A DNA stretch of 64,000 nucleotides from Pyrenula massariospora. Taxonomy: Eukaryota > Ascomycota > Eurotiomycetes > Pyrenulales > Pyrenulaceae. Within the stretch, counting starts at the first letter, position 1. Every line of letters begins with the position of its first letter. Both the position numbers and the translations under genes were made by a program. Location: contig JAGFMI010000004.1 in NCBI GenBank assembly GCA_021030905.1, forward strand, positions 1,984,001 to 2,048,000. The letters are read 5' to 3'. The notes beneath the pieces are model-generated. The model ran no database searches. It was given only the letters and a program-made list of their open reading frames with translations, and was not told the origin of the DNA. This document shows positions 10,817 to 20,459 of the stretch, piece by piece.

Positions 10817-11760
10817 GGATTTCTTGGGGAAGAGTGGTGGGATGCGGTGCTCTGGACGGCCTTGGCAGGTTTCATGCAAGTCCCTTACCAAGAGATCTCA
10901 GTATTCGGCCTTGGTGACACCTTTTCGGATTATGGTGGTGGAACATAGACAGGAAGTACCGATGAAGCTCGCGACGGTTAGAGTTTTATTCAGATGGTCA
11001 CCGAAGGAATAGGTTCTAAGGCTCTTGTCCGCGTGCTGGATAGAGTAGGCAATCTCCATGGTACAAATCAGTATCTTCAAAAGGCCCTTCAATCCCTTTC
11101 CACCACCGCTCCACATCGAACACAACCTCACATAAGCCTATCCATGTTCAACTAACCTCACTTCCATGCAGCCGTGACCCTCATCAAGTGAAGTCCTCCC
11201 CCCCCCCCTCCTGATCCTTCAGAAATACCCGCTTCCACGGGCTCCTCCTCCACCCCTTTTCCCCGCGGTCCTCCACCTAACGCCCTCAACCGATCTACCA
11301 ACCACCAGAAAACTCCCTACAGCACATCCCACGTATTCCACCGCACTTCCAAGATCCCGAACGGACCCTCCTCCCTTCTCCCGACGAAGGCCGGCGGAAA
11401 CGTAAGCAAACCCCAGCCAACCTGCCTAAGGGAGGTTTGTGCCCCGCGATTGGCTCGACATCCAGTTTTGCCCTCTCTGGAACGGTCAAAGTCTCGGTTG
11501 GGCGAGTGGGGATGCTCTTCAGTTTCAACTGCGGTGTGGTTTGGGTTGGTTGTGTAAGGGATCTTCATGGCGGAAAGCTTCGGTGCGTGAAGGGCAGTGC
11601 CGTGCGTGGTGCGAGGTGCGGCCGCGGTTTTGGGGGGCTGCGGTGAGTCTCACTATCGTATTCGATATTTATTTGGTGCTGCTCTGTGCCATGATTCCAT
11701 GGAGCAAACGTTGTTTGAAAAAGTCCTGGGAAACCCGATGAAGAAAGGTATCCAAGCCCT
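10817..11760. other. Intergenic with C-rich then G-rich blocks
   Basis: About 940 bp between the convergent Bre2 and HET genes. From about 11190 the plus strand is C-rich (including a run of ten C), and from about 11430 to 11640 it is G-rich. This mirrors the composition switch seen inside several genes of the window, but no coherent protein could be read on either strand. It may be a decayed gene end or a non-coding transcript. Confidence 0.5.
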
Positions 11761-13785
11761 TCAAACAATGCAGAACACGTCCGCTTCATCTTCCTTCCAG
11801 TTCACAGCCTCACCATACATCATTCCGTCAACGAAGCAATCTCCCACCACCGTATACTTTCCGTTGTAGGTCGGTCGGAGGATTATCGGCACGTTTGAGC
11901 CGTGTAGTATGTAGACACCGTCACCTGGTTCTGTCGTGTGTGGACATAAGGCAAATGGATACTTGTCCAGCGAGACGATACAACGAGCCCACATGACAAC
12001 CATCGAATCAATGAGCTCTCGAAGCCATTTATCAAGTTGGGTTGGCTGAGAAGACGTGTCGGAAAGTTTACCCCAGTCAAAGTGAATGTACTCCTGATTG
12101 GTGAGTTGATTGAGCATTGAATTAATCGCCGTTTTATTCCAATTGAAGAAACCTAAGCTTTTGCCTTGCTGGGCTCCTTTAGCTTCTTTGTGAATGTTTC
12201 CGGCTCGTCCGCCTGTGTTACCTTCCTCAGTACGCATACCTTCACCATTACCCTTTTCTCCGTCGTCCTCCTTATTGAAAAATTTCCCCAGGCGATTATA
12301 ATCACAGCATACAGTACGCACGATACTGACGCGGACATGGTCAACATGTGTTTCCCCGCGATCCACAGCTGATCTCAGAATGGACGGCATTATGACCTCT
12401 CGAAATTCTCCAGCCATGTCCTGGAGACTGGAATCTGCACCAAAATTCTCCGGCTTGTTGTAAATGGTGCCGGTAACCTCGGCCACAAGTTTACCTAACA
12501 CTAATAACTCTCGCTCGCTCGCGTTCTGGACGGCAACATACTCTCTCTCAAGTGAAGCAGAGAAATCACTGTAGTACTCGAGGCCATAGGGGTCTGTACC
12601 GTCAGTCCAATCTGGACACCACGAAGGTAGTCCTGCGACCGACCCTTTACCTTTGAGCGTGTGAACGTGCTTCAAAATGTCTAAGGAGTCAGCTGTCAAG
12701 TATCTCGCAACCTTTATGAAAAGCTCAGCGGGTGATTGAGTGTAATCTACCTGCAGGCTTGGCTGATTTTTGGAAGTTAGGTCGACGTCCAGGTTAGCAA
12801 AGATTCTGTCTCGAGGATTAGTACATTCGTAGTAAGACCGTGAATCGCTAAGTAGCTCCAGCAACGAAATATTCTGTCTCTTTATGCGCATTCGTCGGTA
12901 ATGCTCAATGTTCTTTATCGCAGTTTCTCCAGATATGGACGAACTGAAATATCCTAGTAACGTTATCGTCAAGGTGAAAGATCCCCACTTCGCCTGATGA
13001 GGGCCGCAGTGGATGACGAGGTTTTCCGAGATGACGGCTTCCTGGAACGTCCACAGCCGGGTAAACCATTTTCTTCGAAGAATCTTAACAAACGCTTCCC
13101 AGCCTGGATGGTTGTAGTGCAAAGTTTGTTCGCCAAACTCAAGGACATTATCACTGCGGGTCTGGTAATATATTCGAAGCCTTTCTCCCTGCATGTCTCG
13201 TTGGGCGAGATCAGGCAACCCTTGTTCGATTATATCAACGAGTTCAAAAAAGTCCCTTGTACCCTCATCCTCATCGCCTAACCAGATGACACATTCGTCA
13301 GCCCGGGCAAAGATCTGCGCCATCAGCGAAACTTGCTGACTCCGTTCTTCTAAATTCTCCTGATCAATGCAGATCTGATCCATCCATAGATATTTTCGGG
13401 GATAAGCGATACCAATCGTAGAGAGCGCTCGCCATGCGTTTTCAGTGGTTTTCAGGACGCCTTTGCGTCCAAGTCCATCTAAATTGATAGTATGAGTCTT
13501 CTCGTCACTACCCCAGGCGTAGGATATCGCGTGGAAGCGGAGGTCAGGATCGTTGAGCGCGCGTTCTTCTATGGAGAACGTTAGGGTTCTTTCGGCAGCC
13601 GCGTCAGTAGTTGTGACCGGACTGTAGAGGCGTTTGATCACCCGGATGGACCTAAAGGAGCTAATAGGCGAAAACAGGAAAGTATCTTCTGCATTAGTTG
13701 TGCCCGCTTTGCTAATAGTGGGAATGCGATTCTTGTCCTGTCTGCGGAGCTTGCGGCGCAGGCGAGTGAGACTTAGACGAGCCAT
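11761..13785 (-). CDS. HET-domain (heterokaryon incompatibility) protein
   Basis: Single-exon protein of 674 residues with a HET domain (about residues 60-220), the N-terminal effector or signalling module of fungal non-self recognition proteins. Signature blocks: DLRFHAISYAWGSDEKTHTI, ALSTIGIAYPRKYLWMDQIC with IDQENLEERSQQVSLM, and ARADECVIWLGDEDEGT. The rest has SLLELLSDSRSYYECTNPRD RIFANLD-like spacing, the usual marker that follows a HET domain, and a C-terminal GDCFVDGMMYGEAVN typical of the family. There is no NACHT or repeat domain, so it is a HET-only protein whose partner and trigger are unknown. It reads through without breaks. An insert rich in Gly/Glu/Lys (about residues 545-580) looks disordered. 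HET families are large and vary among isolates. Confidence 0.92.
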   Translation of the reverse strand: MARLSLTRLRRKLRRQDKNRIPTISKAGTTNAEDTFLFSPISSFRSIRVIKRLYSPVTTTDAAAERTLTFSIEERALNDPDLRFHAISYAWGSDEKTHTINLDGLGRKGVLKTTENAWRALSTIGIAYPRKYLWMDQICIDQENLEERSQQVSLMAQIFARADECVIWLGDEDEGTRDFFELVDIIEQGLPDLAQRDMQGERLRIYYQTRSDNVLEFGEQTLHYNHPGWEAFVKILRRKWFTRLWTFQEAVISENLVIHCGPHQAKWGSFTLTITLLGYFSSSISGETAIKNIEHYRRMRIKRQNISLLELLSDSRSYYECTNPRDRIFANLDVDLTSKNQPSLQVDYTQSPAELFIKVARYLTADSLDILKHVHTLKGKGSVAGLPSWCPDWTDGTDPYGLEYYSDFSASLEREYVAVQNASERELLVLGKLVAEVTGTIYNKPENFGADSSLQDMAGEFREVIMPSILRSAVDRGETHVDHVRVSIVRTVCCDYNRLGKFFNKEDDGEKGNGEGMRTEEGNTGGRAGNIHKEAKGAQQGKSLGFFNWNKTAINSMLNQLTNQEYIHFDWGKLSDTSSQPTQLDKWLRELIDSMVVMWARCIVSLDKYPFALCPHTTEPGDGVYILHGSNVPIILRPTYNGKYTVVGDCFVDGMMYGEAVNWKEDEADVFCIV

Positions 13786-15511
13786 ATTCTCGATAGCGAA
13801 TCTCTAGCAAAGAATTTTGTGATAGATCGACTCCCCTCAAAGACATCGGCATGTAGATTGGCAGGCACCGGTAGCTCGTGGCGCACAAAGCTCAGCCTCG
13901 TCAACTTGACGCCCAGTTCCTTCACGGGTTTAGCCGTTTAGGAGGTTTCTGTGTAACGCCATCAAACAGTTCCAAATCTCCCGCGTCAAGGAAGCTGATT
14001 TCACAAGGTTTTCACAACCCAGAAGTAACCGCAACGTCCTCTGCTCACAACACAGATTTCAAAAGCTGTATTCAGCCTTTGAAAATATCGATCCGGATAT
14101 TTCGAATTTTCGAGACGCGATTAGAGCCATGGTTCCACAAACTCGGCTTCTCTGTCCTACATGGTGTGCCTGGTTGATGCAAAATAGTCAAAAGCGTCAA
14201 ACGAGCATCTGCACTGTGGCTTCACTGCGGTCTTCTAAGGGTTTCCCCGCTGGCGTGCACGCCCCCAAACCGTGCACAGATGCAATACCTCGTTAGTGGT
14301 AACCTTGTCGTCACATTTTCTCCACGGATAAGAGATTGTCGGTATCCTAATTAAGGAGTAAGGGCCTATCGAGAGTTGCAACTCTAACGATACAGGTATC
14401 AAACTATTTAAATCGTTGTATTAAACGTTTGCGGCGACGAGGCCGCGCTGCGGGACCACTCACTCCATCCTCTACTGGCACATATAACAAACACTGATCT
14501 AATGCTCATATAGGCATGTACGTGTAACCTATAAACGGATAAAATATTACCCGTAAAGGAAAGTACCGGAAGAAAGCTACGACTTGTTCGGTGCTGAACC
14601 ATGTTCTTATGATAGGTGGTGGAATAGATCTAGCTCAAATTTAGAGTAAGAAGAGTAAGGTAGAGATGACGCACCTACCATCGACCATTTCTACCCACGC
14701 GAACGTTTCACAATGTTCGTTAAACAAATGAAAACTCCAATCCTTCTCACAAAGCCAAACCGTATTCCGGCTTGGCCACCAAGGAATACTACCTCCTCCT
14801 CTTCTTTCTGTTCCCGTTTCCTCATTTTCCCGCCACATCCAAGTAAATCCCCTCAAACAGTGGCCAAGAGATATCTCTCCAAGGTCAGCCCCTTTCCTCC
14901 CTCAAAAATGAGGGCTTCGATTGACTGTCATTGTCATTTTCATCAGGTGCCAATGGAAAATGCTACCTGTTGGGGGTCCAATCTATATTCATGAATGGTT
15001 TCTAGCTCTAGAAAGTGAGATGCCGCTACCATCCTCCGTCCTTCTCTTTCCAAACAAGTCATTACCGCATATCACGAGGAAATTTTCATCGTAAAATCAA
15101 TTGCCCAGCCCTCTTCGTCCATAAGATCCTCCGCCGGACCAAGTACAACCGGACCGGCACAGATCCGGACAAGCTCCGGATCCGCTGCTAGGGATCCCAT
15201 CCCCAGACATAAAAATAGTGTTGGAGAGGTTCGACGAAGGTCGGATCGACCCATAGGCTTCTATGGGGATAATGTGCGAATCGTAGCGTTGAGCAGAATT
15301 TTATTTGTCCTATGAGTAACTACAGTTGACTGTGTCGCGGATGTTTGCCGAGAGCCTGACGAGTGTGCCACCTATGGGGTCTTCCCTCTAATTGCAGTCA
15401 CTGAACCTGCGGTGTTCCCCCGATGATGATCTGTCCTTCACTCCGGAGGTTTCTTGCTTGCTTTTCTTGATACCTATTTGCTGTATGCTATGATATCTTT
15501 CTTAACAAGCC
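13786..15511. other. Long intergenic stretch without recognised gene
   Basis: About 1.7 kb upstream of both the HET gene (minus) and the next plus-strand gene. A 99-codon frame at 13878-14177 and others on both strands show no motif and no coding bias. At 15128-15190 CCGG occurs several times close together, partly as inverted pairs. Otherwise nothing was recognised. Confidence 0.5.
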
Positions 15512-16808
15512 ATGTATAAATTTATAACTGGGCTGCTTCTTTTATTCACGCCGCTGGCGGCTTGTCAAGAACCCTTATTTCACTGGATTGACGACTCATG
15601 CCGACGCCCGGATGGTCATTTTGAGAAGGCTCTCGACGAAGCTCATGGTTGGGCATTTAAAGCAGCTGAGCGATTGGGAGATCCAGAAGATGCGTTGTCA
15701 AGACATTATTTTCAGCTCGTTTTCTCGCCGTTGGATCATCCTAGAGACCAACACATACTCGAAAGAGTGCGAAGTAAGAGTTGCCCAATTTTAAGCGTAA
15801 AAGTGTGTTAAACTTATGGTGTATGCAGATGTTCTGATTCAGATATATTCGTCCATCGAAATACCGGTTAGAAATCGAGCCCACAATCGGTTCTATTGTG
15901 ACAACGATCCTATGGATCCATATCCAGAAAACAACACTAGATGGCAACTGGACTTGGACCCTCCAACGGCACCTCCGGGCTACGAGCCTCAAAGACAACG
16001 GTTCTTTCCTAGGAGTTCTGACAGATACCGTCAATTTCAGCATTGGCGTGACAGGATCAATGGACTGTGAGGAAAGAACCCTGCTAAGAGTATCACCTCT
16101 GAGACTTTTGTCTCGCTAGATTAATGGGAGGGCATCTTAATTGCCACAGTGCCTTCACCTTAGCTGTCACGTATGACCTTTATGAACCGGCGATCGGGGA
16201 AGCCAAGGACAGAACTACAACTTCGGTCAGCTATCGAGTCCTGATACCAGAAGAAAGTACTGACGGTAGTGGCTTTCACACTAGCTGTGCGAGCTCCAGA
16301 TTGAACGAGGCTTGCCCAATCTTGGTACTCTATCTGACAGAAGGGATCTGACTAATTTTATTCGGAGGCAAAATTTTGAGATTGTAACGAGCTTTGTGCT
16401 TTTGGTGGAGGTGAGTTCATCTTTTACTGCCATGTTTCGTATAATAACAGTGCTGTTAGACGCTTCACCAAGTTCCATTTCGATGTACGTTGAGTTTCAT
16501 GTAATGGGGACTACTTATTCACTTAAAGCTCCATCTCTGTCATTGAAAATTAATATAACGGGTATATAGACCGGGAATCTCCAGAATGTCGAGATCGGGT
16601 TCGTCCCTGGTCTCAAGTTATAACCAACGTGCGCCGCTTTGATTCGACTTGCCCTATCAATTACGCACTCTTTGGCATGCTCATTGGTCTTGCCGAGCGA
16701 GGTTGGCGATTGAGCTGGGATGTAAATAAAGCATTGAGCGGTCACCTTGAGAAGGATCCGACCTTGATTCTCGGTATCAATTACTCATCTGACGAAGAGC
16801 TTGGATAG
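15512..16808 (+). CDS. Secreted zincin-like protein with degenerate active site
   Basis: Predicted secreted protein of 331 residues from six exons that keep phase throughout: 15512-15773, 15829-16066, 16120-16225, 16285-16410, 16460-16484, 16570-16808. Signal peptide MYKFITGLLLLFTPLAACQ, then HWIDDSCRR, HNRFYCDNDP, TTTS joined to LCELQIERGLPNLGTL, and a hydrophobic helix EIVTSFVLLVE that leads into TLHQVPFR. The Cys positions and helix order match the secreted HExxH protease at 53.4-55.6 kb, where the same place reads HELMH; here it is VETLH, so the first zinc-binding His is Val. Both genes have a phase-0 intron right after this Glu and then a tiny exon (25 nt here, 22 nt there) ending in phase 1. 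It is probably a non-catalytic or altered relative. The exon model is mine; the 25-nt exon is the weakest part. Confidence 0.6.
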
Positions 16809-17628
16809 GATGGAAACGTCAGGAAATACTCGTCAGACACTCAACGGGTATCAACTTTCATAGAGCGGCGTATTAGAGAGTTGATGCATATCGTCTATTG
16901 AGCACCGCGTACAGAATTTCGTGCAAATGCCGGAACAAACCGGAGGGTCTCCGTGCAGGAGGCTGGTAGCAAACAAAGAGTTTAGCGATACCAAAGGGCT
17001 CAAAAATATCGTATCTGTGCCAATCAATGAAACGAAGTTCGGTTACATTTGGCAGCAGCACCCAAATGATGTGGTAGTGGCGCGGAAGTCTCCCAATTTC
17101 CGGTCCCCGGCTTCGGATCCTCCGGAAAGGGTTGTTTCAGGGTACAAAGATCGGTAGAGCGTTTAGCCCCAGCAACAGTCGATCTTGCGAAGGAATGGAA
17201 ATTCTCTTCTTCAAAGAGCATGCATGTGTGAAAGTCGATATATTTACCCTTCTCATAGAAATATCCGGCAATAGAAATCTGTATGACAGAAATTGTGGTC
17301 GCGCTGTCTAACATCCTGTGGCTTCAGGCGGATATCGGCCACCTCCGCCACGATGCATTCAGCCACAGACGGTCTATTTATTTCTCCCATCTGATCTCCG
17401 CGACTCAAATTTTTAAGGTAAATGTCAATTATTTTGTATCATCGAGAGAGATCACTCTAATTGTGAATCGAAGAGCGATCGCAGTGAAGACAAGGATCAT
17501 TGACATTTGTAGCTCCCCTTTCAAAGTCAGTCATTCAAAGATGGCATATCCAAGTGCTTGAATCTCTCGTCTACTGATAACCCTTGTGATTTTCCATCCT
17601 CGATATTCAAATTCTAAAATTATTGACC
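16809..17628. other. Intergenic, no gene seen
   Basis: About 820 bp between two plus-strand genes. Short frames on both strands (up to 96 codons) lack motifs. It presumably holds the terminator of the zincin-like gene and the promoter of guanine deaminase. Confidence 0.5.
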
Positions 17629-19226
17629 ATGTCCACAACGTCGGATAAGCGAAAGCTCTTCATTGGCAGATTCATCCACACCCCGTCGGCGGACGAGTTA
17701 TCTATCAACCAGGGTGCCATTTTGGTGGATCAGCACGGAACCATCAGCAAGATCATCTGGGGCAAATCATTAAGTGAGCATGATGCGAAACTATCGACAG
17801 GAACAGGCGAAGAGAATGTCGAGGTAGTTGAGTGTAATGAGGGAGGGTTTTTCTTTCCAGGTTTTATCGGTACGTTAGAATTTATCGATTGCTTTCATGA
17901 TTCAGGAACCTTCGTTTTATTGAGCTTGTATCTCTTTCCATCCAATTCTAATCAGAACTCTATCGTCCAACATTGCTTCTTTCTTTCTCAAACCCACCCC
18001 CCTTCCCTCTCCAAGACTAACCCAACCATCCCTCCTCCCCAGACACGCACATCCACGCCCCCCAATACCCCAACTGCGGCATCTTCGGCACCAGCACCCT
18101 CCTCTCCTGGCTCACCACCTACACCTTCCCCCTCGAATCCTCCCTCCACAACCCCGCCTCCCCCTTCTACACCACCCACCCCACCTCCCTCCCCATCGAC
18201 CCCCTCGCCCGCGCCAAGCAAGTCTACACCCGCGTCATCTCCCGCACCCTCGCCGCCGGCACCACGCTCGCCGCCTACTACGCCACCCTCTCCGTCCCCG
18301 CCACCACCCTCCTCGCCGACCTCTGCCTCGCCGCCGGCCAGCGCGCCCTCGTCGGCCGCGTCTGCATGGACGAACCCCGCACCTGCCCCGCGTACTACCG
18401 CGACGCCGGCCCCTCCGACACCCTCGCCAAGACGCACGCCGTTATCCGGCATTGCCGACACATCGACCCCCGCGGCGAGGTCGTGGCGCCCATCGTCACG
18501 CCGCGCTTCGCGCCGAGCTGCCAGCGAGAAACGCTGGGCCGGTTGGGCGGGCTGGTGCGCGGGGACGCGGAGGGGTTGCGGGTGCAGACGCACATCTCGG
18601 AGAACCTGGACGAGGTGGCGCTGGTGCGGGAGATGTTTGACGGGATGGACTACGCGCAAGTCTACGACCGGTTTGGGCTGCTGGGGAGCAGGACGATACT
18701 GGCGCATGCGGTGCATTTGAGCGATGACGAGATAAGGTTGGTGAGGGAGCGGGGGAGCGCGGTGAGTCATTGTCCGGCGAGCAATACGAGTCTTGGGAGT
18801 GGGTATTGTCCGGTGAGGAAGTTGAGGGAGGAGGGGGTGGAGGTGGGGTTGGGGACGGATGTTAGCGGCGGGTTTAGTGTGAGTGTGCTTGAGGCGGTGA
18901 GGCAGTGTTGTCTTGTTAGTCGGATGGTAGGGTTTAATCACGGGGGAGGGGAGGAGGGGAGGAGGTGGAATGTTGGGATTACGGAGGGACTGTATCTTGC
19001 GACAGTGGGGGGAGCGAGAGTTGTGCGTATGGAGGGAGTGAAAGGGGGATTTGAAGTGGGCGCCAAATGGGACGCGCAGGAGATCATGTTTGATGATAGA
19101 GGTAAGGTTGATATTTTTGGGTGGGAGATATGGGAGGAGAGAGTAGCGAAATGGGTGTGGAATGGGGATGAGAGGAATGTTCGAAGGGTTTGGGTGAATG
19201 GGAGACTAGTGCATGAGAGTCACTAG
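17629..19226 (+). CDS. Guanine deaminase
   Basis: Cytosolic amidohydrolase of purine salvage: guanine to xanthine plus ammonia. Two exons, 17629-17869 and 18043-19226, 474 residues; donor GTACGT, acceptor CCCCAG after a pyrimidine-rich tract. Family motifs: GGFFFPGFIDTHIHAPQYPN with the metal-binding HxH (built across the splice, G|AC gives Asp), CGIFG, RALVGRVCMDE, VQTHISENLDEV, TILAHAVHLSDDEI, SAVSHCPASNTSLGSG and GLGTDVSGG with the last metal Asp. Length is normal for the fungal enzyme. The open frame that runs from exon 1 through the intron to about 18720 is in the wrong frame and Pro/Ser-rich because exon 2 is extremely C-rich to about 18460; it then turns G-rich to the stop. The start is ATG at 17629. 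Confidence 0.95.
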
Positions 19227-19490
19227 TCGGGAATAGAGCATCCTATATAGATGGATATAGACATGTTTGGACCGGGAAATTAGGTAGGAAAGAAGCGCTG
19301 CTGGTCTTATTCACAAGTTTGTACTGTACTAACGTACCGCAACTGCACAAGTAGCCAATTTAGATCGCAACGAGTCTCTCCTTGTCTAAATTCATCCATC
19401 ATAACCTATCTAGCTCAAGTGTTACACTAACATTTAGCAACCCACGCACACCCATTGTCATGGTCGGTTTTGACGTGCGCGTGTCAGCGT

Positions 19491-20284
19491 CTACTGCGTC
19501 GTTGTGTGGGGATGCCATCCAGTGTAATGCTTGCGGAATGAATGCCCTACAACTCGCTTCGTAATCGAGCCATCCTCTTCCGGTCCTCGCTCCTCATCTT
19601 GGCTTTCACCTTTCTCCATCTCATCCCCTTCCACCCCCCTCTTCCCTTGCTTCTTCTTCCCAAGATTCGCATTAGGATAATCTCCCGAGCCACCAGGTGG
19701 CAGTCCACCGGAAGGAATCACATTACACGTGAGAGTATCTGACTTCGTGTTATACGGCCCCTTAACTCGAGACAACCCGGGATACTCGATGTTGTTAAGC
19801 TCACAATCTTTCTTCGGCCCCGGTATGCAGCCCTTGAGAGTAAGCTTGCAGACTATGCCCTGGATAGGGTGTTAACTTAGACATCAGGAAGAGAGAAAGA
19901 CCAAAGAGAAGAAAGACATACAACATCGGGCCCGATGGACCCAATATCCCCCTTGAGAACACGTGCAGGTTGGTCGTCCGAATGGTCGTTCTTTCCGGTG
20001 AAAGTTATGTGTGCGCATTTTCCCGAATACCCGTGTTGGCTACAAGCGTAAACCCCCAGAGTCCAAGGTCCGCCGTCGCGTTTTTGATGGTGATCGTCCT
20101 TGACGGCTGGATGTGGGTGGTAAAAGTCATAGCTATCGTCAGGAAGGTTGGGAGGGGAATTGGGCAGAGGCGTGCCAGTGGCGTCACCTTCATCGGAGTG
20201 GGATACCTGCAGAATAGACGTCCCCGTGATAGGGAAGGAGAGTAGCAGGATCAGGGAGGCGCGGGAAAATGAGAGGAAATGCAT
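19491..20284 (-). CDS. Secreted Cys-containing protein with Lys-Arg processing sites
   Basis: Predicted secreted protein of 243 residues, two exons 20284-19922 and 19859-19491 (62-nt intron, GTATGT...CCAG, phase 0). Signal peptide MHFLSFSRASLILLLSFPITG. The mature part has six Cys: VYACSQHGYSGKCAH, IVCKLTLKGCIPGPKKDCEL and DTLTCNVIPSGG. Lys-Arg pairs follow acidic/His-rich or basic linkers at DDHHQKR|DGGPW, KKQGKR|GVEGDE and GSITKR|VVGHSF, which are candidate kexin (Kex2) cleavage sites that would release a Cys-containing core of roughly 100 residues and shorter tail peptides. No known family was recognised. It could be a small secreted protein of the effector or peptide-precursor kind; the role is unknown. 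Confidence 0.7.
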
Positions 20285-20459
20285 CCCTAGGTTTATTTTC
20301 TAGAGCTACCAGAAGTTCAATGCGCATTTGACTCGAAGAACGTAGATTGTATGATAGCTTTGGATGTCTTCGGAAGCAGTAGCGACATCTCGAACAAAGA
20401 GGGCCAGGTCACAAAGGCGGTTCTTTCGCGGAAGAGACAATATTAACAACAATAGTAGA

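Noticed and set aside
10187-10891. 234-codon antisense frame over Bre2
   Set aside because: Composition shadow of the C-rich/G-rich exon.
13878-14177. 99-codon frame near the HET start
   Set aside because: No motif, low-quality composition, and too close to the HET promoter.
17623-18720. 365-codon frame through the guanine deaminase intron
   Set aside because: It leaves the family sequence after PGFI, reads the intron, and becomes almost only Pro/Ser/Thr; the spliced frame restores all deaminase motifs.
17988-18941. 317-codon antisense frame at guanine deaminase
   Set aside because: Shadow of the C/G-rich exon on the other strand; Gly/Val/Glu-rich without motifs.
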